Position numbers and translations under genes: made by a program | From: Pantoea agglomerans | Lineage (GTDB): Bacteria > Pseudomonadota > Gammaproteobacteria > Enterobacterales > Enterobacteriaceae | Length of the DNA: 64,000 bases | NCBI RefSeq assembly: GCF_020149765.1 | Contig: NZ_CP083809.1 | Coordinates: 3,596,001 to 3,660,000, forward strand | Direction: 5' to 3' | In this document: in pieces, positions 41,305 to 50,356 of the stretch | Layout: every line of letters starts with the position of its first letter | Numbering within the stretch: the stretch's first letter is position 1 | Notes under the pieces: generated by a model | Databases searched by the model: none | Told to the model about the DNA's origin: nothing | Seen by the model: the letters and a program-made list of their open reading frames with translations, nothing else

Positions 41305-42570
41305 TTAAAAGGGCGACGCGGACTGGTAGTGCTGATACTGGCGCTGAATCGCAATCTGGTCGGCGATATATTTCGCGTCGTGCCAGACGCCCCAGATAAA
41401 AGTAGAGCCGCGCCGGGAGAGCCAGGGCAGGCCGAGAAAGTAGACGCCCGGCTCGGCGGAAACGCCGCGATGGTGCTGCGGTTTGCCCTTCTCATCAAAG
41501 GCGTCGACCGCCAGCCAGCTGTAGTCCGCCACATAGCCGGTCGCCCAGATAATGCTGTTCACGCCCGCGCTGGCGAGGTTGAGTTCGCTGAGCGGATGGG
41601 CGACGCAGGCGGGATCGGGCAGGAAATGGCGCGCCTCCGGCTCCTCCGGCAGATCGAGGCCGTTGCGGGCGATATAGTCATCCGCCGCATCCAGCAGCGC
41701 CAGATAGCTGGCGTCGCCGCGCGCGATGTTCTGCGCGAGGTCGGGCTGAAACCGCACCGTTTCGCCGTCGAACGCCTGGGTCATGCCGACCAGACTGACG
41801 CCCTGGTTCGCCAGCGCGCGGAAATCTACGGTATGGCCGCCGCGCGCCCCGCTGACGGCGATGGTGACGTGCTCTTTACCCGGCTGGCTCGCCGCCGCGT
41901 CCCACATGCCGAGCACCCCCAGCCACCAGCAGAAATCGCGGTTGCGATAGGCGCGCGGTGGGCGATCGTGCGGGCCAACCGAGAGATAGACCCTTCTGCC
42001 CGCGCGCTGCAGCTCATCGGCGATCTGCACGCCAGAGGATCCGGCGCCGATCACCAGCACGCCCCCCTCCGGCAGCTGCTGCGGGTTGCGGTAGTCGGCG
42101 GAGTGGATCTGCGTCAGGCGCTCGCTGCGCGGCGCGATCCCCGGGATAACCGGCTTCTGAAAGGGGCCGGTGGCCGCCACGATGCGCTGCGCCTCAATCA
42201 CGCCCTCCGAGGTGTACACGGTAAATCCTGCCCGCCCGCTGTTGCGCTCCACGCGCAGCACCTCCACGCCGGTGCGGATCGGCGCATGAAATTTTTCCGC
42301 GTAGGCGACGAAGTAGTCCGCCACCTTCTCTTTGGCGACGAAGCTGTCGGGCGCACACTCCGGAAACGCCATGCCGGGAAAGCGGTCGTGCCAGGCCGGG
42401 CCATTCGCCACCAGCGAATCCCAGCGCCCGCTGCGCCAGGCTTCGGCGATGCGGTTTTTCTCCAGCACCAGGTGCGGCACATCGAGGCGGCTCAGGTGTT
42501 CGCTCATCGCGACGCCCGCCTGCCCGGCACCAATCACCAGGGTATCAGTCTCTGTTTTCATCTCTGTCAT
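41305..42570 (-). CDS. flavin-containing monooxygenase (NAD(P)/FAD-dependent)
   Basis: A class B type flavoprotein that may oxygenate a nitrogen or carbon centre of the imported substrate. From MTEMKTETDT the 421-residue protein has the FAD motif GAGQAG (14-19), a second nucleotide motif VIGAGSSGVQIADEL, and the ATG-type motif IIWATGYVADYSWL. An AAGGA lies 8 bases before this ATG; upstream in-frame codons are less likely. It is the first gene of the leftward group and is followed by RidA after 15 bases, so amine or imine products are plausible. Confidence 0.85.
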   Translation of the reverse strand: MTEMKTETDTLVIGAGQAGVAMSEHLSRLDVPHLVLEKNRIAEAWRSGRWDSLVANGPAWHDRFPGMAFPECAPDSFVAKEKVADYFVAYAEKFHAPIRTGVEVLRVERNSGRAGFTVYTSEGVIEAQRIVAATGPFQKPVIPGIAPRSERLTQIHSADYRNPQQLPEGGVLVIGAGSSGVQIADELQRAGRRVYLSVGPHDRPPRAYRNRDFCWWLGVLGMWDAAASQPGKEHVTIAVSGARGGHTVDFRALANQGVSLVGMTQAFDGETVRFQPDLAQNIARGDASYLALLDAADDYIARNGLDLPEEPEARHFLPDPACVAHPLSELNLASAGVNSIIWATGYVADYSWLAVDAFDEKGKPQHHRGVSAEPGVYFLGLPWLSRRGSTFIWGVWHDAKYIADQIAIQRQYQHYQSASPF

Positions 42571-42721
42571 TTCCGCGTCCTTCAACCAGCCGCCGGCCGA
42601 TATATTCACCATAGGGAAGGTTTCCAAGACTATTTGAGCCGACAGAGCGGGTAAAATATTATAAAGCTAACACCTGCATAGGAATTTATTAGGCTGCGCG
42701 GCCTACTCGCCTGAAAAAAAA

Positions 42722-43639
42722 TTATTGACGCAACGGCGCAGGAAAAAGTTCGGCACGACGACAATATTCCATAAACAATTGCGCCGGCCGTGTCGGCTCA
42801 TTATTTTGCAGATAGGCCATTATCAGCATCGAATCCGCCATCTCATCTTCAATCTCAAGGTGAATTAATTGCTGTCCGTCGTAGGTAATATCGGAGCAGG
42901 GACGCGTCACCAGCACGGAAAAACCTAATCCCTGGCCCACCATGCAGCGCACCATTTCAATTGAGGGCGAACTGTAGGCGACCTCAGGATGATAGCCCTT
43001 CTCTTTAAAGATGCGGATAAAGTAGTTTTTGCTCGGGATCGCATCCAGCAGGATCATTGGTTCGCGGCTCAGCTGCTGCAGCGTCACCGTCGCCTGGCGC
43101 GCCAGCGGATGCGCGGCGGGCAGCAGCGCATAGGGCCGATGCGGCGCGTTCAGCGGTTCTTTTTTGATGGAGTGGTCGAGATCGAGATCGTAAAGAAACG
43201 CCAGGTCGAAACGTCCGCGGTGCAGCCCGTGCATCAGCTCATGCTGCTCGCCGTCATACAGCTCGATGGTGATATCGGGATAGATTTTTTTAAACCCGGC
43301 GATAAGCTTCGGCAGGTAGAGCGGCGCGGCTGACTCAAAGCAGCCAACGGCGATGGTGCCGGAAACCAGCTGATGCTCGGCGCGCGAGTTCTGCTCAAAC
43401 TCATAGGAGAGCCGCAGCAGATCGCGTGCCTTCTCGTAGAAACGGCGACCGCCCGGCGTCAGGGAGACACCCTGCGCGTGGTGGCGAATAAACAGCTGCT
43501 GATCAAAGGTATCTTCCAGGTTTTTAATGGCGATGGAGATAGAGGGCTGCGCGATATGCAGCTGGCGTGACGCTTCGGCGATGCTCTCTGTTTCGACCAC
43601 CGTGACAAAGTACTTAAGCTGTTTCAGCGTGAATCGCAT
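42722..43639 (-). CDS. LysR family transcriptional regulator
   Basis: The 305-residue protein has an N-terminal winged helix-turn-helix (MRFTLKQLKYFVTVVETESIAEASRQLHIAQPSIS split over residues 1-35) and a LysR effector-binding domain (about 90-295). It is transcribed away from the ABC/dioxygenase genes and lies upstream of the leftward catabolic genes, so it probably controls both arms. The start is chosen from two adjacent ATGs after TAAGG. Confidence 0.88.
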   Translation of the reverse strand: MRFTLKQLKYFVTVVETESIAEASRQLHIAQPSISIAIKNLEDTFDQQLFIRHHAQGVSLTPGGRRFYEKARDLLRLSYEFEQNSRAEHQLVSGTIAVGCFESAAPLYLPKLIAGFKKIYPDITIELYDGEQHELMHGLHRGRFDLAFLYDLDLDHSIKKEPLNAPHRPYALLPAAHPLARQATVTLQQLSREPMILLDAIPSKNYFIRIFKEKGYHPEVAYSSPSIEMVRCMVGQGLGFSVLVTRPCSDITYDGQQLIHLEIEDEMADSMLIMAYLQNNEPTRPAQLFMEYCRRAELFPAPLRQ

Positions 43640-44107
43640 CATAAAAACCTTACTTATCTCTTTTAGCGTGCTCGACTGGCGCGCTTTTTTACAGGTCTCT
43701 TTTCGCTGCAAGGGCCATGCCACTCCTGCGCCCTGTTAATGCGCAGCCCGCTGGCGTGCGGCGCGCATCAAAAAATTTCCTTTGTTGCTGATATATCAAC
43801 GCCTGAATAAATCTAATTATGTCGCAAAAAACAGTTATTTTTATCACTGCATCATTTTGGCACAGGACTGCTCTTTAACAGAGCAATCCATTGGCGAGCT
43901 AAATTGCGCCCAATGAAAAAGCGCCCCTTTTTAAATTAATCAGCGCGGCGCATCATTTTCCGCCTTTTTTGGCTGGATAGTTTTTTTAAAGTCTGAAGAC
44001 AACAATTTACTAATTGCCTCAAATTAGCCGCTGCCGCCATAGTGTGAATATATCGACAGCGGCGAATTTTCTGGAATTCGCGTTTATTTGAGCGAGTGAA
44101 ATGCCTC
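43640..44107. other. AT-rich divergent control region
   Basis: This 468-base spacer between the LysR gene and the ABC transporter gene is clearly AT-richer than its surroundings. It contains the inverted repeat TGCTCT-TTAAC-AGAGCA near 43869-43885. A sigma-54-like TGGCAC element at about 43857 has the wrong spacing to its GC. No gene is evident. Confidence 0.6.
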
Positions 44108-45628
44108 ATGACTTTTAACTGGAACTATATGTTCAGCCTGTTCAGCGACGCCGAATTCTGGCTGGCGACCTGGACCGTCATTAAACTGAGCTTGCTCACC
44201 TGGGGCATCAGTATCGTAGTGGGATTTATTCTCGCGCTGGCGAAGCAGTCGAACCGCCTGCTGTTCAACCTGCCGGCGCGCGGCTATATCTGGCTGTTCC
44301 GCAGCCTGCCGCTGCTGGTGCTGCTGATTTTCGTCTATAACCTGCCGCAGGCCGCGCCGGGAACCTCTGCGCTGCTGAGCGATCCCTTCTGGGCGGGCCT
44401 GATCGCTATGGTGCTCAGCGAAAGCGCCTATATCGCCGAAATTCATCGCGGCGGACTGCTGTCGATTCCCAAAGGCCAGAGCGAAGCCGCGCGGGCGCTC
44501 GGCCTGCGCTTCGCCGGTATCCAGTGGCGCATCATTATTCCGCAGGCGGTGCGCGTCGCCCTGCCCGCGCTGGCGAACGAATATATCGCCATCGTTAAGC
44601 TCAGCTCGCTGGTATCGGTGATCTCCCTGACCGAGATCCTGATGGTCGGCCAGCGTCTCTATTCGCAGAACTTCCTGGTGATGGAGACCATGGCGGCGGT
44701 CGCCTGCTACTACGTGCTGATCGTGACGGTGTTCGACTTCCTGCTGAAGCAGCTGGAGCGCCACCTCGACGTTACCCAGCGCCGTCCGTCAGGCAAGGTG
44801 GATGAGCAGCTTTTCGCGCTGGCGCAGCGCGGGGCCACCCCACTGGCGCGCCCGGCGGCGCAGAGCAGCGGCCCGGCGCTGCAGGCCTCGCGCCTGCATA
44901 AGGCCTATAACAATGTTGAAGTGCTGGGCGCGGTCAGCCTGCAAATCCAGCCGGGAGAAGTGGTGTCGGTCATTGGCCCTTCCGGCTCCGGCAAAACCAC
45001 GCTGATCCGCCTGCTGAACGGGCTGGAGCAGATCGACAACGGCGAAATCCGCATTAACGGCCAGCCCTTTATCCATCTCACCCAGCAGGGCGAGCAGAAG
45101 CCGCGCTTTATTGAGCACGCCGAACACCGCCTCAACATCGGCATGGTCTTCCAGAGCTTCAACCTGTTCCCGCATCTCAATGTGCTGGACAACCTGATGC
45201 TGGCGCCGCGCTACCACCGCCTGGCAGCGCGCGACGAACTCAGGCAGCACGCCTGCGAGCTGCTGCACAAGGTCGGCATGCTGGAGCACGCGTGGAAATA
45301 TCCGCACCAGCTCTCCGGCGGCCAGCAGCAGCGCGTCGCTATTGCCCGCGCCCTGATGATGCGTCCGCAGATCATGCTGTTTGACGAGCCGACCTCGGCG
45401 CTCGATCCGGAAAAGGTCAACGAAGTGCTGCAGGTGATTGAAACCCTGGCGCATGAGGGCATCACCATGGTGATCGTCACCCATGAGATGAACTTCGCCT
45501 TTAAGGTCTCTGACCGCATCGTATTTATGGAAAAGGGCCGCGTTGTCTGCGACGACGCGCCGCAGGCGATGCGCAGCGGGCAGCACCCGCGCGTTGAAGC
45601 CTTTTTAAAAGATGTTTCTCTGGCTTAA
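44108..45628 (+). CDS. fused amino-acid ABC transporter permease and ATPase
   Basis: One polypeptide of 506 residues joins a polar-amino-acid permease of the HisM/GlnP class to a GlnQ-class ATPase. Residues 1-220 hold about five membrane segments with the EAA loop EAARALGLRFAGIQWRIIIP; a linker of about 35 residues follows; residues 257-506 form the ATPase with Walker A GPSGSGKTT (290-298), signature LSGGQQQR and Walker B IMLFDEPTSALDP. The ATG at 44108 (MTFNWNYM) is chosen over a GTG at 44096. A homodimer would make a complete transporter core with the solute-binding protein encoded two genes downstream. Confidence 0.92.
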   Translation: MTFNWNYMFSLFSDAEFWLATWTVIKLSLLTWGISIVVGFILALAKQSNRLLFNLPARGYIWLFRSLPLLVLLIFVYNLPQAAPGTSALLSDPFWAGLIAMVLSESAYIAEIHRGGLLSIPKGQSEAARALGLRFAGIQWRIIIPQAVRVALPALANEYIAIVKLSSLVSVISLTEILMVGQRLYSQNFLVMETMAAVACYYVLIVTVFDFLLKQLERHLDVTQRRPSGKVDEQLFALAQRGATPLARPAAQSSGPALQASRLHKAYNNVEVLGAVSLQIQPGEVVSVIGPSGSGKTTLIRLLNGLEQIDNGEIRINGQPFIHLTQQGEQKPRFIEHAEHRLNIGMVFQSFNLFPHLNVLDNLMLAPRYHRLAARDELRQHACELLHKVGMLEHAWKYPHQLSGGQQQRVAIARALMMRPQIMLFDEPTSALDPEKVNEVLQVIETLAHEGITMVIVTHEMNFAFKVSDRIVFMEKGRVVCDDAPQAMRSGQHPRVEAFLKDVSLA

Positions 45629-45655
45629 CCCATTTAACCCGCACGAGGGAAAATC

Positions 45656-46528
45656 ATGATCGAACAGTGGCAGATAGATCAGTATCACCAGCAGGGGTTT
45701 CTGGTGGTGGAAAACGTATTGAGCGCCGAAGAGATCGCCGCGCTGCAGCACGATTTTGACGGCTGGGTGGAAGAGAGCCGCAGCCAGCAGGCGGCGTACG
45801 GCGACACCCTGGACGGCCGCGCGCGTTTCGATCTGGAAAGCGATCACCGCGCCGACCATCCGTCGCTGCGCCGCGTCAGCTCGCCAACCGAAATCTCTGC
45901 CGCCTATCGCCACGCCGCGCTGCAGTCGCGCATGGCGCAGATTGCCGGCCAGCTGACCGGCGGCCAGGGCGCGCGCTTTCACCACAGCAAGATCAACTCC
46001 AAGCTGCCGCACACCGCCACCAAAGTTGAGTGGCATCAGGATTTTCTCTTCACGCCGCACAGCAACGACGACATCGTCACCGCGCTGCTGATGGTCAGCG
46101 AAGTTACCCCGGAAAACGGCCCGCTGAACGTGGTGCCGGGCAGCCATAAAGGCCCGCTCTACTCCCACTGGCAAAACGGCCGCTTTACCGGCGCGGTGGA
46201 TCAAACGGTGGTCGAAGCGGAGTGCGGCCAGCCTGCCGCCTGTTTCGGCCCGCCAGGCTCGGTCTGCTTTATGCACACGCGCCTGCTCCACGCCTCCAGC
46301 CCCAACGAAACCGCGCTGCCGCGCACGCTGTTTATCGCCGTCTATGCGGCGGAAGACGCCCTGCCCTTCGGCGAAAACCCGCTGCCGAGCCGGGACGCCG
46401 GCGCGCTGGTGTCTGGCCAGGAGAGCGGCACCATCCGCAGCACCGCCAACCAGTTCCGTCTGCCGCAGAAGCCGAGCGGCGCATCCTTCTTTGTTCAGCA
46501 GGCTGGCAACGATCTTGCCCGCGCCTAA
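45656..46528 (+). CDS. phytanoyl-CoA dioxygenase (PhyH) family protein
   Basis: This is a predicted Fe(II)/2-oxoglutarate-dependent hydroxylase. The 290-residue protein has the metal triad candidate His127-x-Asp129 (EWHQDF) and distal His212 (LHASSPNE) with Arg223 to bind 2-oxoglutarate. The fold and size resemble small-molecule hydroxylases of this family, such as those acting on ectoine or amino-acid derivatives. It lies between the transporter gene and its binding protein, so it probably acts on the imported compound; the substrate is unknown. Confidence 0.85.
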   Translation: MIEQWQIDQYHQQGFLVVENVLSAEEIAALQHDFDGWVEESRSQQAAYGDTLDGRARFDLESDHRADHPSLRRVSSPTEISAAYRHAALQSRMAQIAGQLTGGQGARFHHSKINSKLPHTATKVEWHQDFLFTPHSNDDIVTALLMVSEVTPENGPLNVVPGSHKGPLYSHWQNGRFTGAVDQTVVEAECGQPAACFGPPGSVCFMHTRLLHASSPNETALPRTLFIAVYAAEDALPFGENPLPSRDAGALVSGQESGTIRSTANQFRLPQKPSGASFFVQQAGNDLARA

Positions 46529-46547
46529 TCGCCACCACGGAGGCTCT

Positions 46548-47360
46548 ATGAAATCTGTTGCCCTGACTTTTTTGGCCGCCAGCGTCGCGCTGGGGTCGTT
46601 TAGCGCCTCGGCGTTCCAGCAGCCGGGGAAAATCATCGCCGGTTCCGATATGACCTTTTTCCCCTATGAATATATTGAGAACAACAAACCGACCGGCTTT
46701 GATATCGAGTTTCTCGACGGGCTGGCGAAGGTGATGGGCCGCCAGGCGGTTAACCTTGATACCCGCTTTCCTAACCTGATCACCGGCCTGCAGGGCAACC
46801 GTTTCGATATCACCAACTCCTCGATGTACATCACCGCAGAACGCCTGAAGGTGATCGATATGATCCCCTATCTCAAGAGCGGCGAAGCGATCCTGTCGCT
46901 GAAAGGCAGCGCCTACCAGCCGAAAACGCCAGAAGAGTTTTGCGGCCATAAAATTGGCTCAATGGGGGCCACCTCCTGGCTACAGCAGCTGCATAAGCTC
47001 TCTGCCGACTACTGCGTGAAGAACGGTAAGCCACCTATCGCCATCAGCGAATACACCACCGATCCGCAAACCACCCAGGCGATGCTGTCCCATGCGGTCG
47101 AGGCACAGATCACCGACGCCGCCGTGGCGCGCGGCGTGGTGCAGAAGCTGGGCAACCGGGTGCAGATCTCCTCTGAAACGCTGATCTATCCGGTGCTGAA
47201 CGGCTTCGGCGTGAAGAAAGGCAACGATGAGGTGAAGCAGGCGCTGATCGACGGGCTGGAGAAGTACAGCAAAACGCCGGCGTACGCCGCGCTGCTGAAG
47301 AAGTATAACTTTGAGGCTCCCAGCGCAGAGGATATCAAAACCCTGATGCCGCAGCCGTAA
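46548..47360 (+). CDS. family 3 solute-binding protein (amino-acid ABC transporter)
   Basis: A periplasmic binding protein for the fused ABC transporter. The 270-residue precursor has a signal peptide ending near ASA (about residue 22), then the family pattern IIAGSDMTFFPYEYIENNKPTGFDIEFLDGLAKV in pieces, and RFPNLITGLQGNRFDITNSSMYITAERLKV. GGAGG lies upstream of ATG 46548; the open frame extends back into the dioxygenase gene but is a shadow there. The ligand cannot be assigned from sequence alone. Confidence 0.92.
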   Translation: MKSVALTFLAASVALGSFSASAFQQPGKIIAGSDMTFFPYEYIENNKPTGFDIEFLDGLAKVMGRQAVNLDTRFPNLITGLQGNRFDITNSSMYITAERLKVIDMIPYLKSGEAILSLKGSAYQPKTPEEFCGHKIGSMGATSWLQQLHKLSADYCVKNGKPPIAISEYTTDPQTTQAMLSHAVEAQITDAAVARGVVQKLGNRVQISSETLIYPVLNGFGVKKGNDEVKQALIDGLEKYSKTPAYAALLKKYNFEAPSAEDIKTLMPQP

Positions 47361-47365
47361 GCCCG

Positions 47366-47395
47366 ACGCGGGCGTCAGGCAAGCGTCGCCCGCGT
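47366..47395 (+). other. hairpin between binding-protein gene and aldolase gene
   Basis: A 9-bp stem ACGCGGGCG / CGCCCGCGT with a 12-base loop lies just after the binding-protein gene. Hairpins here often protect the binding-protein mRNA or reduce downstream expression; that role is inference. Confidence 0.5.
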
Positions 47396-47426
47396 TCCCT
47401 TCTCAATCCCCTGTCAGGAGAGATTT

Positions 47427-48158
47427 ATGGCGCTCTCGTTTGAAGAACAAACCCGCATCGATCTTGCCGCCACTTTTCGCATTATTGCCCATCTGGGCAT
47501 GCACGAGGCGGTGGCGAACCACTTTAGCGCGGCGGTCTCCCCCGACGGCAAGCAGTTTCTGCTCAATCCGAAGTGGAAGCACTTTTCCCGCATTCGCGCC
47601 AGCGATCTGCTGCTGCTCAACGCCGACGATGCCGCCTGCGCGCAGCGCGACGACGTGGACGCCACCGCCTGGTCGATTCACGGCCAGATCCACCAGCGCC
47701 TGCCGGAGGCGCGCGTGGTGCTGCATCTGCATCCGGTTTATACCACCAGCGTCGCCTGTCTGGCGGAGCCGCATATCCCGCCGATCGATCAGAATAGCGC
47801 GCGCTACTTTAATCGCGTGGCGGTCGATACCCTTTACGGCGGTATGGCGGACACGGTAGAGGAAGGCGCGCGGCTGGCGCGCCTGCTGGCGGGCAAAAGC
47901 CGCCTGCTGATGGGCAACCACGGCGTAATGGTCACGGCGTCCCATATCGGCGAAGCCTTCGACGATATCTGGACGCTGGAGCGCGCCTGCCAGATCCTGG
48001 TCACCGCCTGGTCCACCGGCCAGCCGCTGAAAATCCTCAGCGACGCGGTAGCGGAGAAGACGGCGCGCGCCTGGGAAGGCATCCCCGACTTCTCGCGCCA
48101 GCATTTCGAGGAGATGAAGGCGCTGATGATCGCCGCCGATCCGTCGCTGCTCGACTAG
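47427..48158 (+). CDS. class II aldolase/adducin family protein
   Basis: A predicted zinc-dependent class II aldolase or related decarboxylase/epimerase. The 243-residue protein has the metal ligands in VVLHLHPVYTT (His-x-His) and the conserved LLMGNHGVMV, with HEAVANHFSAAV near the N-terminus. It closes the rightward operon and its stop overlaps the convergent dehydrogenase gene by 4 bases. It could cleave a hydroxylated product of the dioxygenase; that is inference. Confidence 0.85.
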   Translation: MALSFEEQTRIDLAATFRIIAHLGMHEAVANHFSAAVSPDGKQFLLNPKWKHFSRIRASDLLLLNADDAACAQRDDVDATAWSIHGQIHQRLPEARVVLHLHPVYTTSVACLAEPHIPPIDQNSARYFNRVAVDTLYGGMADTVEEGARLARLLAGKSRLLMGNHGVMVTASHIGEAFDDIWTLERACQILVTAWSTGQPLKILSDAVAEKTARAWEGIPDFSRQHFEEMKALMIAADPSLLD

Positions 48159-49342
48159 CCTCTCAGCGGGCCGCTAACATTCGACCCAGACCGCGCCGCC
48201 TCCGCCGATTTGACGCACTGCTCGACCCAGCGCACGCCCGCCAGTCCGGCATGGACGTCGGGATACCAGAAGGTTTGCAGAAAGGCGGCGTCGCCGCGAT
48301 CGCTGGCGGCGAACGCCTGCGCGAAGCGGCGATAGAGATTCGACCAGGCCTCGAACAACCCCTCGGCATGGCCGCCGCCGATGCGGTCCTCTTCCAGCGC
48401 GCGCGCCGCCAGGTAAGGCATGCCGCGCTCAAGAATACGCACCGGTTCGCCCTGCACCTCATAGCGCAGTTGGTTGGGCTGTTCGTCCCACCACTCCAGG
48501 CTCGCCTTCGCGCCGACGATGCGGATCTTCTGGCCGTGCATCGACCCGCAGTTTACCGCCGAGGCCCAGAGCGTGCCCACCGCGCCGTTGTCATACTCCA
48601 TCATCACACAGGCGTTATCCTCCAGCGGCGCGCGCGTGGCGACAAAGCTCTGCCGCGCGCAGAGCAGCCGTTTAACCTTAAGCTGCGGCGCCATCGTCTC
48701 GGCAAGGAACAGCGTGTGGGTCGCCAGATCGCCCAGCACATAGCTGGGGCCGACGAAGCGGGGATCGACGCGCCAGCGCGTGCTGGGATTTTGCAGCTCC
48801 ACCGCCTCATGGTGAAAGCCGTGGGCGAACTGCATATTGACGATGCGGATCTCCCCCAGCATCCCCTGGGCGATCATCTCCCGCGCCTGCTGGATCAGCT
48901 GATGCCCCGCATAGCCGTAGGTGACGCCGATCAGCCGCTTTTTCTCCGCGCACAGCCGCTCCAGCTCGTCCGCCTCCTGGGTGGTAAAGCAGAGCGGCTT
49001 TTCGCACACCACGTGCAGCCCGGCGTTGAGCGCTGCGCGGCAGATCGCAAAGTGAGTATTATTGGGCGTGGCGATGGAAACCGCTTCAATGCCATCCTCG
49101 CGCGCCGCTTCGGCGGCGAACAGCGTCTCGTAGTCGGGATAGCAGCGTTCGGCCGCCACGCCCAGCGAGACGCCGAAGGCGCGGCCGCGCTCGGCATCGA
49201 TATCAAACGCGCCCGCCAGCAGCTGAAAGTTGCCGTCGCGCAGCGCCGCCGAGCGGTGAATATAGCCAATCTGGCTGGTGCCGCCGCCGCCGATCATGCC
49301 CCAGCGCAGGGCGCGATCCACCCCTTTTGTACCATTTATCAT
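48155..49342 (-). CDS. Gfo/Idh/MocA dehydrogenase, levoglucosan-dehydrogenase-like
   Basis: A NAD(P)-dependent sugar oxidoreductase of 395 residues with Rossmann motif GMIGGGGTSQIGYIHR, the catalytic-lysine motif CEKPLCFTTQEA and a C-terminal alpha/beta domain. The N-terminal pattern (GGG-x-x-SQIGYIHR-x-AALRDG, then AGAFDID-x-ERGRAFG) is the one I associate with levoglucosan dehydrogenase LgdA and relatives, which form 3-keto sugars. It lies 10 bases after the isomerase gene in the same operon. The exact substrate is not proven. Confidence 0.85.
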   Translation of the reverse strand: MINGTKGVDRALRWGMIGGGGTSQIGYIHRSAALRDGNFQLLAGAFDIDAERGRAFGVSLGVAAERCYPDYETLFAAEAAREDGIEAVSIATPNNTHFAICRAALNAGLHVVCEKPLCFTTQEADELERLCAEKKRLIGVTYGYAGHQLIQQAREMIAQGMLGEIRIVNMQFAHGFHHEAVELQNPSTRWRVDPRFVGPSYVLGDLATHTLFLAETMAPQLKVKRLLCARQSFVATRAPLEDNACVMMEYDNGAVGTLWASAVNCGSMHGQKIRIVGAKASLEWWDEQPNQLRYEVQGEPVRILERGMPYLAARALEEDRIGGGHAEGLFEAWSNLYRRFAQAFAASDRGDAAFLQTFWYPDVHAGLAGVRWVEQCVKSAEAARSGSNVSGPLRG

Positions 49343-49352
49343 CGTCTTCTCC

Positions 49353-50276
49353 TTAAAAACCCACGGATTTGAGATAGCTCAGGCTGGCGCTGACGTCGCG
49401 CAGGCTGGTGTCGGCCTGGCGCGGATCGCGCTCCTGCTCCAGCGTGATCCAGCCCTGGTAGTCCTGCCCGGCCAGAAAGGCGCGCACGGCCGGATAGTCG
49501 ATAGCGCCCTGGCCAATCGGGCACATCACCCCTTCGGCGCAGGCGCTGAAGAAGTCGAGGCCGCGGGCCAGCACGTCGCGCCAGACCGCCTCGTTGACAT
49601 CTTTGAAGTGGAGATAGTCGATGCGATGCCAGTAGCGCCGCAGCGCGGCGATGGGATCCATGCCCGCATAGTAGAGATGGCCGGTATCGAGGCAGAGCCC
49701 GGCCACCTCATGCGGAATATCCTGCACCAGCTGCGCCAGCTCGTCGGCAAACTCAATGCTGCCGCCCGCGTGCGGATGGATCACCGGCCGCACGCCGTAG
49801 TCGCGCCAGGCGATCTCGCTGATTTGCCTGATATGGCGCATCAGGCGCTGCCACTCCGCCGCCCCGAGGCGCGGCGCGCGTTCAGACTGCCCGGCCAGCC
49901 GGGCGCGCTCGGGGTTGCCGAAGTCGATAATCACCAGATAGGGCGCGGGCGCGTTGTCGCCGTGGGTCTTCGCGGCGGTGGGTATCTGGGACAGGGTGCG
50001 GCACAGCCTGTGCGTCAGCGCGATCATTGCCGGAAAGTTAGCCTCACTGACCAGATCGTCGAACAGCGTGGCGGCAACGATCGACAGGCCGTGCTGGTTC
50101 AGGGCGCGGCTGAGCTGCTCTGGATCCACTGGCAGATAGCGCCACGGCCCAAGCTCAATGCTGCGGTAGCCCGCCTGCGCCGCTTCGCGCAGTACGGTCT
50201 GCCACGGCGGCAGAAAGGGATTGTCGGGATTATCCACGCCCCAGCTACAGGGCGCGTTGGCGATATGGATGGTCAC
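49353..50276 (-). CDS. TIM-barrel sugar isomerase/epimerase (IolE/LgdB-like)
   Basis: A 307-residue xylose-isomerase-like TIM barrel. The GTG at 50276 follows CGGAGAG and begins VTIHIANAPCSWGV. Metal-site residues are suggested by SIELGPW, VIHPHAGG, LCLDTGHLYYAG, YLHFKDV and ITLEQERDP. The pattern resembles inosose dehydratase IolE and the keto-sugar eliminase/hydratase group. It is upstream of the LgdA-like dehydrogenase, which suggests dehydrogenation to a keto sugar followed by elimination or hydration. Confidence 0.82.
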   Translation of the reverse strand: MTIHIANAPCSWGVDNPDNPFLPPWQTVLREAAQAGYRSIELGPWRYLPVDPEQLSRALNQHGLSIVAATLFDDLVSEANFPAMIALTHRLCRTLSQIPTAAKTHGDNAPAPYLVIIDFGNPERARLAGQSERAPRLGAAEWQRLMRHIRQISEIAWRDYGVRPVIHPHAGGSIEFADELAQLVQDIPHEVAGLCLDTGHLYYAGMDPIAALRRYWHRIDYLHFKDVNEAVWRDVLARGLDFFSACAEGVMCPIGQGAIDYPAVRAFLAGQDYQGWITLEQERDPRQADTSLRDVSASLSYLKSVGF

Positions 50277-50356
50277 GATAGCTCTCCGGGCAGGCACATT
50301 TGCTGCGAGTATCGAATATATTTTCCATATCAAACAACCGTGGAAGTTTTATTCTT

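Noticed and set aside
41050-42654. 534-codon open frame antisense to RidA and the flavin monooxygenase gene
   Set aside because: The minus-strand genes have clear motifs and ribosome sites; the plus-strand product resembles no family.
43857-43875. Sigma-54-like promoter TGGCAC...TGC upstream of the fused ABC transporter gene
   Set aside because: The spacing between the GG and GC elements is one base too short for a -24/-12 promoter, and the -12 element is poor.
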